A stretch of DNA of 53,941 nucleotides, from NCBI RefSeq assembly GCF_015351025.1, contig NZ_JADKRV010000017.1, positions 1-53,941 on the forward strand, given 5' to 3'. Source of the stretch: Curtobacterium sp. VKM Ac-1376 (lineage in GTDB: Bacteria; Actinomycetota; Actinomycetes; Actinomycetales; Microbacteriaceae). Positions 16,487 to 24,992 of this stretch are shown piece by piece (the first letter of the stretch is position 1; every line of letters starts with the position of its first letter). Both the position numbers and the translations under genes were made by a program. The notes under the pieces are model-generated. The model did no database searches. It had not been told where the DNA came from and saw only the letters and a program-made list of their open reading frames with translations.

Positions 16487-17229
16487 GACGACGAGTGCAG
16501 CAGCAGCAGCTCGTCAGGGTGGCCGCCCTCGTCGCGGCCGCCGGCATCGCCGCGATCGCCGCGCCGTACCTCCACCAGGGCACCGCTGCCGGTGGGAGCG
16601 TGTTGCCGTCGACGGCGGGGCCATCCACCTCGAGCACGGTGTCCGTGGCGCCGGCGGCGGAGGCACTGCGCGAGCTCCGGGCACTGCCGGTCTCCGACGC
16701 CTACGTGCCAGCGCACTACGACCGGGACGCGTTCGGGCCGGCGTGGGCCGACACCGACCTCAACGGCTGTGACACCCGCAACGACGTCCTCCGACGGGAC
16801 CTCACAGCCGTTGTGACGAAGCCGGGCACCAACGGGAGCGTGGTGCTCTCCGGGACGCTCCACGACCCGTACACAGGGCGAATGATCCCGTTCGAGCGTG
16901 GGAACACGTCGAGCCTGGCCGTGCAGATCGACCACCGAATCCCGTTGTCCTACGCATGGCGGCACGACGCCGCGTCGTGGACGGCCAAGCAGCGGGAGCT
17001 GTTCGCCAACGACCAGGCGACGAACCTCGACGACGTCTACGGGCACGCGAACGAAGACAAGTCCGGCTCCGGGCCGGGGGAGTGGATGCCGGCGAACACC
17101 GCCGACGCCTGCAGCTACGCGGCGTCGTTCGTGAGCGTGGCTAGGAAATGGCGACTGTCGATCGCCACCGCCGACGAACACGTACTCGACCGCACTCTCA
17201 CCGGATGCATGAGCAAGGGGAGCAGCTAA
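16483..17229 (+). CDS. Exported HNH nuclease (DUF1524/GmrSD-type)
   Basis: A 248-residue protein with an N-terminal hydrophobic signal or anchor (about 11-30, VRVAALVAAAGIAAIAAPYL). The C-terminal DUF1524-type HNH core has VQIDHRIPLSYAWRHDAASW, then LFANDQATNL and EDKSGSGPGEWMP (Asp and His of DHR, Asn of DQATNL, the KS..P..WMP block). Such secreted nucleases occur widely in actinobacteria. Placement inside a transfer operon, ATGA-coupled upstream and just before the coupling protein, is notable. It could act on DNA outside the cell or during transfer; this is inference. Confidence 0.8.
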   Translation: MRRRVQQQQLVRVAALVAAAGIAAIAAPYLHQGTAAGGSVLPSTAGPSTSSTVSVAPAAEALRELRALPVSDAYVPAHYDRDAFGPAWADTDLNGCDTRNDVLRRDLTAVVTKPGTNGSVVLSGTLHDPYTGRMIPFERGNTSSLAVQIDHRIPLSYAWRHDAASWTAKQRELFANDQATNLDDVYGHANEDKSGSGPGEWMPANTADACSYAASFVSVARKWRLSIATADEHVLDRTLTGCMSKGSS

Positions 17230-18854
17230 TGAAGACGACGACACCGGACCCGTTCCAGACCGCGATCGAGCAGCTGCAGTGGCCCTGGTGGGGGAACCCG
17301 CTGATCGTCGCCGTGGTGGTGCTCGTCCTCGCCGGCGGGGTGCTCTTCCTGCTGCGCAGGCGAGGCAGCAATCCGGTGGACCGGATGCAGCGACACCTCC
17401 GCGCGGGCAACAACCTCGCACCGGTGCTGCACCCACGTCGCCGGAAGGATGCGCAGCAGTTGCACCCCAACGCGGTCGACCTGCCACCCGGGCAGAAGAT
17501 CGGCACCCTCGTCGGGACGAACTCGGCATGGGTGTGGCAGGGATGGCGCGACATCGCGATCTACATCTTCGGTCCCGGCCGCGGCAAGACCACCGGGTCG
17601 GTCGTGCGGCACGTGCTCGAGGCACCCGGCGCCGCCGTGATGACCTCGAACAAGGTCGACGGTGTGAAGGAAGTGCTTGCCGGGCGGAAGCGCAAGGGTG
17701 ACGCGTGGGTGTACGACCCAACGCAGGTATACCGACGCGACCAGCGCCCCGACTTCACCTACGACCCGCTCTGGGACATCGAAGACCTCACCACCGCGCA
17801 GGAGCTCGCCGCGATCTTCGAGGCCAGCACCAGGGACGCCGACAGCAAGAGCGATGCCCAGTTCGACTCCCAGGGCCGCGACCTGTTCGCCTACGCACTC
17901 CTCGCCGCGAAGCTCGAGGGCACCGGGCTTGGCCAGGTCTACAGCTGGATCACGAAGCAGGAGCACCTGGAGATCCGCGCGATCATGCAGAAGCACAGCC
18001 AGACTGGCCCGGCGTCGGCATTGATCGGCCTGCAGGGGCAACCCGACAAGACCCGCGGCAGCGTCTACGCTACCGCCCAGCGCATGGCGTCGGCGATCGC
18101 CAACGACAATCTGCTGGCGTGGACAAGCGCGCCGGGCGTACGGAAGTTCAACTCGGAAGCCTTCGTCCACAGCACCGACACCGCGGTCCTGATCTCCCGC
18201 AACGGACCCGGATCCGGTGGCGCGTTCGTCGCGGCACTGGTGCGGTCGATCGCCCGCGCAGGAGAGCGTGCGGCGGCGGCCGATGGCGGCCGCATCACGA
18301 CGCCGATCGTGTTCGAACTCGACGAGGTCGCGAACATCGTCCCCTGGCCGGAACTGCCCGACGTGGTGTCGTTCTACGGCTCGATGGGGCTGATCCTCGG
18401 CATGTACTTCCAGTCGTGGGGACAAATCGTCCGCGTGTTCGGCAACGAAGGCGCCGACACCCTCTGGAGCGCATCGTCCATTCGCGTGTACGGCGGCGGA
18501 GAGTCGACGCAATCGCCGTTCCTCAAGCGGTTCTCGGAGAGCATCGGCCCCTACGACGAGTGGACCACCAACACGTCCTACGGCCGTGGCGGAGCGACGA
18601 ACTCCCGCACTGCGCGGTCGAAGCCGATCCTCCCGCCCGACGTGCTGGCGCACCTGCCGAAGTGGCGAGCCGTGTTCGACGCAACCGACGTCGGCCCGGT
18701 GCTGATCCGCACCCGCCCGTGGTTCCTCGACAAGGTCCTCACGGCGATGATCGAGGGCCGCGAGGTGAAGAACGGAAAGATCGTCAAGGCGAAGAAGACC
18801 CCGGCTCCGCACCCGTCAACGTCGAATGGGACTGGTCGTGTCGAGCCCGTTTGA
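17229..18854 (+). CDS. TraG/VirD4-family coupling protein
   Basis: A 541-residue protein. ATG at 17229 shares one base with the preceding stop (TAATG). One N-terminal membrane helix lies at about 24-43 (PLIVAVVVLVLAGGVLFLL). Walker A is FGPGRGKTT at 114-122 (Lys120) and Walker B FELDEVANI at 362-370. TraG-type motifs such as SRNGPGSGGAFVAALVRSIA and GSMGLILGMYFQSWGQI are present. It is the type IV coupling protein that delivers the relaxase-bound strand to the channel. The single rather than double membrane segment is common in actinobacterial versions. Confidence 0.88.
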   Translation: MKTTTPDPFQTAIEQLQWPWWGNPLIVAVVVLVLAGGVLFLLRRRGSNPVDRMQRHLRAGNNLAPVLHPRRRKDAQQLHPNAVDLPPGQKIGTLVGTNSAWVWQGWRDIAIYIFGPGRGKTTGSVVRHVLEAPGAAVMTSNKVDGVKEVLAGRKRKGDAWVYDPTQVYRRDQRPDFTYDPLWDIEDLTTAQELAAIFEASTRDADSKSDAQFDSQGRDLFAYALLAAKLEGTGLGQVYSWITKQEHLEIRAIMQKHSQTGPASALIGLQGQPDKTRGSVYATAQRMASAIANDNLLAWTSAPGVRKFNSEAFVHSTDTAVLISRNGPGSGGAFVAALVRSIARAGERAAAADGGRITTPIVFELDEVANIVPWPELPDVVSFYGSMGLILGMYFQSWGQIVRVFGNEGADTLWSASSIRVYGGGESTQSPFLKRFSESIGPYDEWTTNTSYGRGGATNSRTARSKPILPPDVLAHLPKWRAVFDATDVGPVLIRTRPWFLDKVLTAMIEGREVKNGKIVKAKKTPAPHPSTSNGTGRVEPV

Positions 18855-19425
18855 TCCCGACCAGTGGCCCGCCGGGTACGGCCCCGGCAACGGTCATACG
18901 GGCGGTGGAGGTGGGGATGTGCCTCCGCCGTACGACGACCACGATGTCCCGTCGCCGCCGGACGATGACGACGCTCCGCCGGCGGATCCCGGGACGGGGG
19001 AGGTCTTGCCCGCCGGTGCGACCTCTGCCGATCCGACTAGCTCGCCGGGTCGGAGGCCGAGGCAAGATCCGCGCGCAGCGTTCCTGCAGTGGGTGTCCGA
19101 GCAGATCGGGCAGGTCGAGGCGTACCAGCAGCCGATCGCACAGCAGCCCGCCTGGTGCCCGGAGTGGTGGAAGCACCCCGAGGTCGTCCAGCGGCTCTAC
19201 GTTGCGTGGAAGGCGTACCAGCAGGCAGTCGAGCGGATGCACGAGGACAAGGGCGCGAAGTCAGCCTGGTGGGTGCAGCACTGGGACCACCACGCCCGGG
19301 TCCTCTTCGACAAGCAGCAGGGACCGTTCCGCGCCTGCAACAAGGCCGGCCACCTCGCGGACAACGACAACAAGCCGCTACCGATCGTGGTCGAGGTCCC
19401 TGCGGACGACGTCACGCTGTTTTGA
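18838..19425 (+). CDS. DUF4913-family protein
   Basis: About 195 residues from GTG 18838 (GGGAC upstream); an in-frame ATG at 18826 is possible. Both overlap the end of the coupling-protein gene. The N-terminal 85 residues are Pro/Asp-rich and probably disordered. The C-terminal half matches DUF4913: WCPEWWKHPEVVQRLYVAWK, then SAWWVQHWDHHARVLFDKQQ and GPFRAC. DUF4913 proteins are conserved at the end of actinobacterial conjugation operons; their function is unknown. It is the last gene of the rightward operon. Confidence 0.8.
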   Translation: MSSPFDPDQWPAGYGPGNGHTGGGGGDVPPPYDDHDVPSPPDDDDAPPADPGTGEVLPAGATSADPTSSPGRRPRQDPRAAFLQWVSEQIGQVEAYQQPIAQQPAWCPEWWKHPEVVQRLYVAWKAYQQAVERMHEDKGAKSAWWVQHWDHHARVLFDKQQGPFRACNKAGHLADNDNKPLPIVVEVPADDVTLF

Positions 19426-19479
19426 GCTTAGACACGGCGGGTAGCCGGAAACCTGCGTTTCGTCTGTGTCAGCCGGAGT

Positions 19480-20673
19480 TCAGTCGTCTGAACTGTCGTC
19501 GAGCTCGTCGTGGTGGCGGTCGACGTAGCCAGCCATACCGGGGACGGTGAAGGCGATCTGTCCGTGCTCGGGCGCGTACACCAGCCCCTTGTTGATAAGC
19601 GCGGCTCGGTAGGGGCCAAGACTGCTGGGCTGGATACCCATGCGCTGGGCGACGAACGAAGTGGGGGAAGGGCCCTCACCATCGGCAGCCATGGCGTGCA
19701 GCATGCGCCGCTCCGACCGGGTTGCGCGTTGCCACCGAGATCGGAAAAACCCGGCGTCGAGTTGTTCGGTGCCGTATTGCACCGCGGCAGTCGCGTCCGC
19801 GTCCGTGACGAGACGGTCCGAGGAAAGGTTCCATGCTGCTTGCCCGTACTCCTGGATGAAGTAGGGATAGCCGCCAGCGGCGTCGAGGAGGATCTCGAGC
19901 GCGTGCGGCGCATACTCGGCCCCGAGGCGTTCCGCTGGTTCGCGGAGCGCTTGGGCGGCGTCTTCGCGGCTGAACTTGCCGATCTGGCGGTAGTTGAACA
20001 GCCGCTCGGCGTACGAGCGGGTCTCGGTGAGCACCCGGGGCAGGTTGGGGAGGCCTGCGGCGATGATGTAGAACGGCCAGTCACGTTGGTTAGCTGCGTG
20101 CTGGGCGGCGATCAGTGCTCCCATCGTTTCTGCATCAAGGTCCTGCATCTCATCGACGAAGACGCCGAACGCTCGCCGACGTTCTCCGAGCGCAGTGGAA
20201 ACATCCTCCACCAGCTCGAGGAGATCGACTTCAGCGTCTCCCGAATCGGCCCGGCCCATGCTGCGCTCGACGCCGAGTTCGATGCCTGTTGCGCCGACCT
20301 TCGCGTTGAACGACGAGATGGTTCCAAGCGCTTCGCGCATTCGCGCTGTCAAGGAGGTGCGCGTGAGCTTGCGCGCGGAGACGACGAGCTCGCGTGCGAG
20401 CGCTCGGCGCACCGCTTTCGCCCCTGCCTCATCGCGGCGCGCTTCGATCCGGACGGTCAGCCACTCGAAGGAGTCCGCCATTCGGTGCATCTCGTTCAGG
20501 AGAACGGTCTTGCCAACGCCACGGAGGCCGGTGAGCACCACCCCGCGATCGCCCAGCCCGTTCGTCACCCTCGCGCGAAGCGTGTCGAAGGCTTTGAGCT
20601 CGCCTGTCCGGCCAACTAGCTCGGGGGGACGGCGGCCGGAACCAGGACTGTACGGGTTCTGCTCGGGAAGCAT
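19480..20673 (-). CDS. Stand-alone AAA ATPase (STAND/ORC-like)
   Basis: A 397-residue protein with Walker A GLRGVGKT at 49-56, Walker B FGVFVDEMQDLD (about 168-179), and a sensor region FYIIAAGLPNLPRVL. A winged-helix-like C-terminus (SPTSFVAQRMGIQPSSLGPY) follows. The order NPYSPGSGRRPPELVGRTGE, then ATPase, then winged helix is that of archaeal-type ATPases found in mobile elements and some defence loci. It is convergent with the T4SS operon and is monocistronic. A maintenance, defence or regulatory role is possible; no partner gene is adjacent. Confidence 0.78.
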   Translation of the reverse strand: MLPEQNPYSPGSGRRPPELVGRTGELKAFDTLRARVTNGLGDRGVVLTGLRGVGKTVLLNEMHRMADSFEWLTVRIEARRDEAGAKAVRRALARELVVSARKLTRTSLTARMREALGTISSFNAKVGATGIELGVERSMGRADSGDAEVDLLELVEDVSTALGERRRAFGVFVDEMQDLDAETMGALIAAQHAANQRDWPFYIIAAGLPNLPRVLTETRSYAERLFNYRQIGKFSREDAAQALREPAERLGAEYAPHALEILLDAAGGYPYFIQEYGQAAWNLSSDRLVTDADATAAVQYGTEQLDAGFFRSRWQRATRSERRMLHAMAADGEGPSPTSFVAQRMGIQPSSLGPYRAALINKGLVYAPEHGQIAFTVPGMAGYVDRHHDELDDSSDD

Positions 20674-20680
20674 GTAACCA

Positions 20681-20708
20681 ACGATAGTCCACTATTGGAA
20701 AATTTCAA
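20681..20708 (-). promoter_or_regulatory. Promoter of the AAA ATPase gene
   Basis: On the minus strand, TTGAAA (20708-20703) and TATCGT (20686-20681) are separated by 16 bp. The -10 ends only seven bases before the ATG at 20673, so the mRNA would be leaderless or nearly so, which is frequent in actinobacteria. The stretch is much more A/T-rich than its surroundings. Confidence 0.5.
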
Positions 20709-21446
20709 TCCACTGCTATCGATCACAATCGCGATACCTGGTGCGCGGGCAGCGCACGGAGACCACCCCTCTGGGTGCCGCCGACGCCCGCACCTCGACG
20801 CTCGAACCCAGTGCAAAGCTCAGGCCCCCTCGAACACCGCAGCGGCAATCACGCATCACGCCCAGATGCGCCGCGGGAGGGGGATCGGACCCGAGTCGGT
20901 GGAACGCCAGGGGCGACCCCAATCGTACTTTGGCCGATAACGTGCGTTAGGTCACGGAGGCGATGACCGCGAGTCCCGGCTTGGAGCCGGACAGTCGCAG
21001 TGAGCGCCCACCGGCGGCCGTTGTCACTGAGCGGAGGCGCCGTCGTGCGCGTAGTGGGCACGACCGCGATCATCGGCACGCACCTGATCTGTGCGGATCG
21101 TCGAACTCTGCGTTAGCTCGAAGAGCCACGCGCTGGCAATCCGAGTGTGGACCCACGCGTCAGGATGGAGTGCTCCACGCGGACGTGCTGGTCCCGGAGC
21201 CGTGGGAGGAGCAGATCCGCAGCCCGCGCCCCTATCGGCTCGAACGACTCCGCGACCACGGTCAGGGGCGGGGTGGTCAGTGAGGTCTACTCGTCGTCCT
21301 CGACCGAAGGGACCGGCCCGGACCCGGACCTGTTCAACGAGATGTGCCCAGGAGGACGACGGCGCTCGTGCGCCGTCGAGGCAGACGGGCCGGGGCACAC
21401 CGGCCCACCTGTCGTCGTCTTCGTCACGATTCGGTAACAGCGTTTT
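20709..21446. other. Long intergenic region without a convincing gene
   Basis: The roughly 740 bp between the AAA promoter and the LacI operators have several short open frames, but none has a ribosome site, family similarity or consistent codon usage. No tRNA, att site or IS end was recognised. Two strong hairpins lie at its right end (21357-21406). It may be the scar where the sugar island joined the transfer region. Confidence 0.45.
21357..21406. terminator. Two adjacent GC-rich hairpins
   Basis: CGACGGCGC (21357-21365) pairs perfectly with GCGCCGTCG (21370-21378) over a 4-base loop. GGGCCGG (21387-21393) pairs with CCGGCCC (21400-21406) over 6 bases. Together they look like a bidirectional terminator or insulator before the LacI promoter. 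No T tract is present. Confidence 0.45.
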
Positions 21447-21512
21447 GCGTCAACGCGTTTGACGCTCCTACCGTCGCATCAATCGATTGACGGCCCCCGT
21501 CAACCGATCGAC
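21447..21512. promoter_or_regulatory. Three LacI-type operator boxes upstream of the sugar operon
   Basis: GCGTCAA-N5-TTGACGC spans 21447-21465; the perfect 12-bp palindrome TCAATCGATTGA spans 21479-21490; the related GTCAACCGATCGAC spans 21499-21512. All share a TCAA-centre-TTGA-like pattern typical of LacI-family operators. They end 13 bp before the lacI-type start codon, implying autoregulation together with the transporter genes. Confidence 0.6.
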
Positions 21513-21525
21513 GCGAAGGAGCGAC

Positions 21526-22581
21526 ATGCTGACGATGAAGGACATCGCCGCCCAGGTGGGCGTGTCCGTGTCGTCTGTCTCGCTTGTGCTCAACGACCGC
21601 GACGCCGGTCGCGTGAATCGCGACGTCGCTCTCCGCATCCGGGAGCTCGCCGACGCGTTCGGCTACGTCCCGAACCAGCTCGCGCGTTCCCTCAAGTCGA
21701 AGCAGACGCAGACCATCGGCCTCGTCTCCGATCGTGTCGCGACCGTCCCATTCTCGAGCGCGATGCTCGCCGGAGCCCAGGAAGCGGCGTGGCGGCGCGG
21801 CTACGTGCTCATGCTCGTCGACACCGGCGGCGACGAGGACCTGCAGACGACCGCGGTGCAGTCCCTGATGCAGCGGAACGTCGACGGCCTCATCGTGGCA
21901 GCCACCTACCACCGCACAGTCGAGACACCGCGGGTTCCGGCGACGACACCGGTGGTGCTGCTCGACGGGCGACCCGAGACGGAGGACGCCTCCGCGCTCC
22001 CCGCCGCCGACTTCGTCGTCCCCGACGAGGAACGTGGCGCGCGCGACGCGGTGACGCACCTCATCGAGGCGGGGCACCGCCGCATCGGTTTCTGCACGGT
22101 CAGTGCCTACCCGATCGCGGACGCGCTACGCACCCGCGGGTACATGCGCGCCCTGGCCGACGCGGGCCTCCCGGTCGATCCCGATCTGATGGTGACGGCC
22201 GCCGACGCGGCGACCGCCCACGGGATCGCGCCGGCCCGGGAGCTGCTCGACCGGCCAGTGGACCGCCGCCCCACCGCGGTGTTCTGCTTCGGTGACCAGA
22301 TCGCCGTGGGCTTCTACCAGGTCGCCCGCTCGCTCGGGCTCGTCGTGCCCACCGATTTGTCCATCGTCGGCTTCGACAACCAGGAGTTCGTCGCCGAGGC
22401 GCTTGATCCGGGGCTCACTACCATGCAGCTCCCGCACCGCGCGATGGGGGAGTGGGCGGTCGAACGGATCCTCGACCGCATCGGTGGCTCGACGGAGCGC
22501 GGGAGCGAACCCGTCGGCCTGCGCATGCACTGTCCCCTCGTGATCCGCTGCTCGGTGAGTCCGCCGCGCGATCCGCCCTGA
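21526..22581 (+). CDS. LacI-family transcriptional regulator
   Basis: A 351-residue protein. ATG at 21526 has AAGGA upstream and starts exactly at the helix-turn-helix (MKDIAAQVGVSVSSVSLVLN, residues 4-23), followed by the hinge region VPNQLARSLKSKQTQTIGLV. Residues about 60-345 are the periplasmic-binding-protein-like effector domain with TAVFCFGDQIAVGFYQVARS and the conserved LSIVGFDNQEF. It precedes the sugar importer genes and is preceded by three operator-like repeats, so it is the expected local repressor. Its sugar effector is unknown. Confidence 0.92.
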   Translation: MLTMKDIAAQVGVSVSSVSLVLNDRDAGRVNRDVALRIRELADAFGYVPNQLARSLKSKQTQTIGLVSDRVATVPFSSAMLAGAQEAAWRRGYVLMLVDTGGDEDLQTTAVQSLMQRNVDGLIVAATYHRTVETPRVPATTPVVLLDGRPETEDASALPAADFVVPDEERGARDAVTHLIEAGHRRIGFCTVSAYPIADALRTRGYMRALADAGLPVDPDLMVTAADAATAHGIAPARELLDRPVDRRPTAVFCFGDQIAVGFYQVARSLGLVVPTDLSIVGFDNQEFVAEALDPGLTTMQLPHRAMGEWAVERILDRIGGSTERGSEPVGLRMHCPLVIRCSVSPPRDPP

Positions 22582-22691
22582 TCCCGCACCACGCACCCGC
22601 ACACCCACCCGAACGCGACGAGCACCGCACGTCGCGGTGGTCGCATGCGCCCTTGCGCGCGCCGCCACGACACCAGCAAAGGAGCTGCACC

Positions 22692-24014
22692 ATGCACCGC
22701 ATCACGCGACGACGGTCTTTCCGGGCCGCCGCCATCGCCACGATCGCAATCACCGCGGCCGCCCTCACCGGCTGCAGCGCGTCCGGATCGGGCTCCGACG
22801 GCAAGACCTTCACGATCCTGCAGTACGAGGACAAGACCACTGCGCAGGGCCAGGGATGGCAGCTCGCGCTCGACATTTTCAAGAAGAAGCACCCCGACGT
22901 CACCGTCAAGTTCCAGACGACGAGCTTCGACGGGTTCCGCAAGAACGCGAAGCTCGTGCTCGGCGGCAACAAGGTGCCCGACGTCGTGGAGTTCAACAAG
23001 GGCAACGCCGACGGCGGGCAGCTCGCCAGCCAAGGCCTGCTGGAAAACCTCGACGACGCAGTGAAGAAGTACGGCTGGGACGACAAGGTGACCGGGTCCA
23101 TGCAGTCGTTCGCGAAGTACGACCAGCAGGGCAAGGCCGGCAGCGGGAACTGGTACGGCATCCCGAACGTCGGCGAGTACGTCACCTTCTACTACAACAA
23201 GGACAAGTTCCAGCAAGCCGGGATCGCGAACGAGCCGACCACAATGGCCGAGTTCACGACCGACCTGCAGAAGCTCAAGGACGCTGGCATCACCCCGATC
23301 TCGTCATCGGCCGCCGTCAACCAGGGCTTCAACCAGATGTGGATCTGGTACTCGCTCGTGTCGGCCGTCGCGGACCGGAAGCAGATCGACGACTTCATGT
23401 TCCTCAACGGCAAGGTCGACTTCTCGAAGGACCCGTGGAAGACGGGGACGAAGGAGTTCCAGGACTGGATCGACAAGGGTTACGTCGGCACCGAGCTCGG
23501 CGGGCTCAACTACGAGCAGGCGAACGTCAACTTCCTCAGTGGCAAGACCGGGATGCTCATCTGGAACAACGGCGTGTTCGCCCGCGTGAAAGACCAGTCC
23601 TCGTTCCCGTGGGGCTCGTTCACGCTGCCCGGCGCGAATATGTCGATGGGGTCGTCCGGGCACCTCTGGGGCGTCCCGGCGAAGTCCGCGAACAAGGACC
23701 TCGCCTACGACTGGATCAACACGACGCTGAGCGCGAAAGTGCAGAACAAGATTGGCGACCTGGGCGGCCTGCCGCTCGCGGGTGACACCGCCGCGATCTC
23801 AGACCCGGTCACGAAGGCCTACACGGAGCGCTTCGACCAGGTCGTGAAGGACGACACGCTCACCTTTTACCCGGACTACCCCGTCCCCGGCTTCCTCGAC
23901 TTCATCCAGAACAACATGTCGGCGATGTCGAACGGCAACGAGACCGCGGACGAGTACCTGTCCAAGCTCCAGTCCTTCTACGACGACGGCAAGAAGACCG
24001 TCGACCAGGGCTGA
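22692..24014 (+). CDS. Sugar ABC transporter substrate-binding lipoprotein (CUT1)
   Basis: A 440-residue extracytoplasmic solute-binding protein. The signal peptide ends in the lipobox LTGC (Cys28), so it is a lipoprotein. The mature part has the CUT1 pattern: FTILQYEDKTTAQGQGWQLA, then VPDVVEFNKGNADGG, YGIPNVGEYVTFYYNKDKF and FLSGKTGMLIWNNGVFARVK. It captures the oligosaccharide or glycoside for the two permeases encoded next. A strong hairpin follows the stop and probably raises its expression relative to the permeases. The ATPase (MsiK-type) is not encoded here and is presumably supplied by the host, as is usual for actinobacterial CUT1 systems. Confidence 0.92.
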   Translation: MHRITRRRSFRAAAIATIAITAAALTGCSASGSGSDGKTFTILQYEDKTTAQGQGWQLALDIFKKKHPDVTVKFQTTSFDGFRKNAKLVLGGNKVPDVVEFNKGNADGGQLASQGLLENLDDAVKKYGWDDKVTGSMQSFAKYDQQGKAGSGNWYGIPNVGEYVTFYYNKDKFQQAGIANEPTTMAEFTTDLQKLKDAGITPISSSAAVNQGFNQMWIWYSLVSAVADRKQIDDFMFLNGKVDFSKDPWKTGTKEFQDWIDKGYVGTELGGLNYEQANVNFLSGKTGMLIWNNGVFARVKDQSSFPWGSFTLPGANMSMGSSGHLWGVPAKSANKDLAYDWINTTLSAKVQNKIGDLGGLPLAGDTAAISDPVTKAYTERFDQVVKDDTLTFYPDYPVPGFLDFIQNNMSAMSNGNETADEYLSKLQSFYDDGKKTVDQG

Positions 24015-24028
24015 CCTCGACCCCACCC

Positions 24029-24055
24029 GGGCAGGCGCCGGACCGGCGCCCGCCC
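24029..24055 (+). terminator. Intercistronic hairpin after the binding-protein gene
   Basis: GGCGCCGG (24034-24041) faces CCGGCGCC (24043-24050) around a single A, extended by GGGC (24029-24032) and GCCC (24052-24055). Such structures between a binding-protein gene and permease genes act as partial terminators or mRNA 3'-end stabilisers. Confidence 0.55.
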
Positions 24056-24071
24056 CCGTCAGGAGATCGTC

Positions 24072-24992
24072 ATGACGACACTCGCGCTCCGCAGACCGCG
24101 CACCCGCCAGCACTCCTACTGGTGGTACCTGGTGCCGATGATCATCGGCACGCTCGCCATCGTGCTCGTTCCCTTCGCGATGAACATTTGGTACAGCCTC
24201 TTCCAGTGGAAGGGCGGCCTCGCGCCAATGCGCTGGTACGGGCTCGGCAACTACGTCGACCTGTTCGGCGACGCCCAGTTCTGGCTGGCGTTCAAGAATT
24301 CGGTCTTCATGATCGTCGGCATCGTCGTGGTGCCGACGCTCATCGGGCTCGTGCTCGCCGCGATGCTGTTCGACTATCTGGGCCGTGAGTTCGGTCCGAA
24401 GGTCGCGGCGACGCTCCGCGCCCTGTACTACCTGCCGCAGATCCTGCCGATCGCGGTTGCCGGCTTCGTGTGGAGCTGGGTCCTCGCGACGCAGAACGGC
24501 CTGCTCAACAGCGTGCTGGCCGCCGTCGGGGACACCAGCCCCCCGGACTGGCTCGGCAATCCGGACATCGCCATCTACGCCGTGATGCTCGTGCTCGTCT
24601 GGCTGCAGGTCGGCTACCCGGTCGTTGTGTTCATGGCGGCCCTCCAGCGGGTCGACCCCGAGCTCTACGAGGCGGCGTCGCTCGACGGCGCCGGGTGGTG
24701 GCGTCGCTTCACCGCCATCACGCTGCCGCAGATCCGGCCCGAGGTGTTCGTGGTCGTGATCACCGCCACCGTCGGCGCACTCAAGGTGTTCGCGCCGATC
24801 CTAATCCTGACCGGCGGCGGCCCGGAGGGATCCACTGTCGTGCCGTCGTACTACTCGTACCGGAACTTCTTCGAACTGTCGAAGGTCGGGTACGGGTCCG
24901 CCATCGCGACGGTCATGTCGATCGTCATCTTCGTCATCGCGGGCGTGCTCATGTGGCTGCAGCGCCGCGACGCCGAGGGAAAGGACGCCTGA
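24072..24992 (+). CDS. Sugar ABC transporter permease 1 (CUT1, MalF-type)
   Basis: A 306-residue protein with six hydrophobic helices (for example WYLVPMIIGTLAIVLVPFAM and SVFMIVGIVVVPTLIGLVLA). The EAA loop, YEAASLDGAGWWRRFTAITL followed by PQIRPE at about 197-222, contacts the ATPase. AGGAG lies upstream of ATG 24072. It forms the heterodimeric channel with the next gene, with which it overlaps by one base (TGATG). Confidence 0.92.
   Translation: MTTLALRRPRTRQHSYWWYLVPMIIGTLAIVLVPFAMNIWYSLFQWKGGLAPMRWYGLGNYVDLFGDAQFWLAFKNSVFMIVGIVVVPTLIGLVLAAMLFDYLGREFGPKVAATLRALYYLPQILPIAVAGFVWSWVLATQNGLLNSVLAAVGDTSPPDWLGNPDIAIYAVMLVLVWLQVGYPVVVFMAALQRVDPELYEAASLDGAGWWRRFTAITLPQIRPEVFVVVITATVGALKVFAPILILTGGGPEGSTVVPSYYSYRNFFELSKVGYGSAIATVMSIVIFVIAGVLMWLQRRDAEGKDA

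Noticed and set aside
17226..19444. Long frames overlapping the coupling-protein gene on both strands
   Set aside because: Arg/Ala-rich shadow reading; the TraG/VirD4 motifs lie only in the annotated frame.
20880..21130. Possible tRNA or att site in the gap before the LacI gene
   Set aside because: No cloverleaf could be drawn and no TTCGANNC T-arm with matching acceptor was found.
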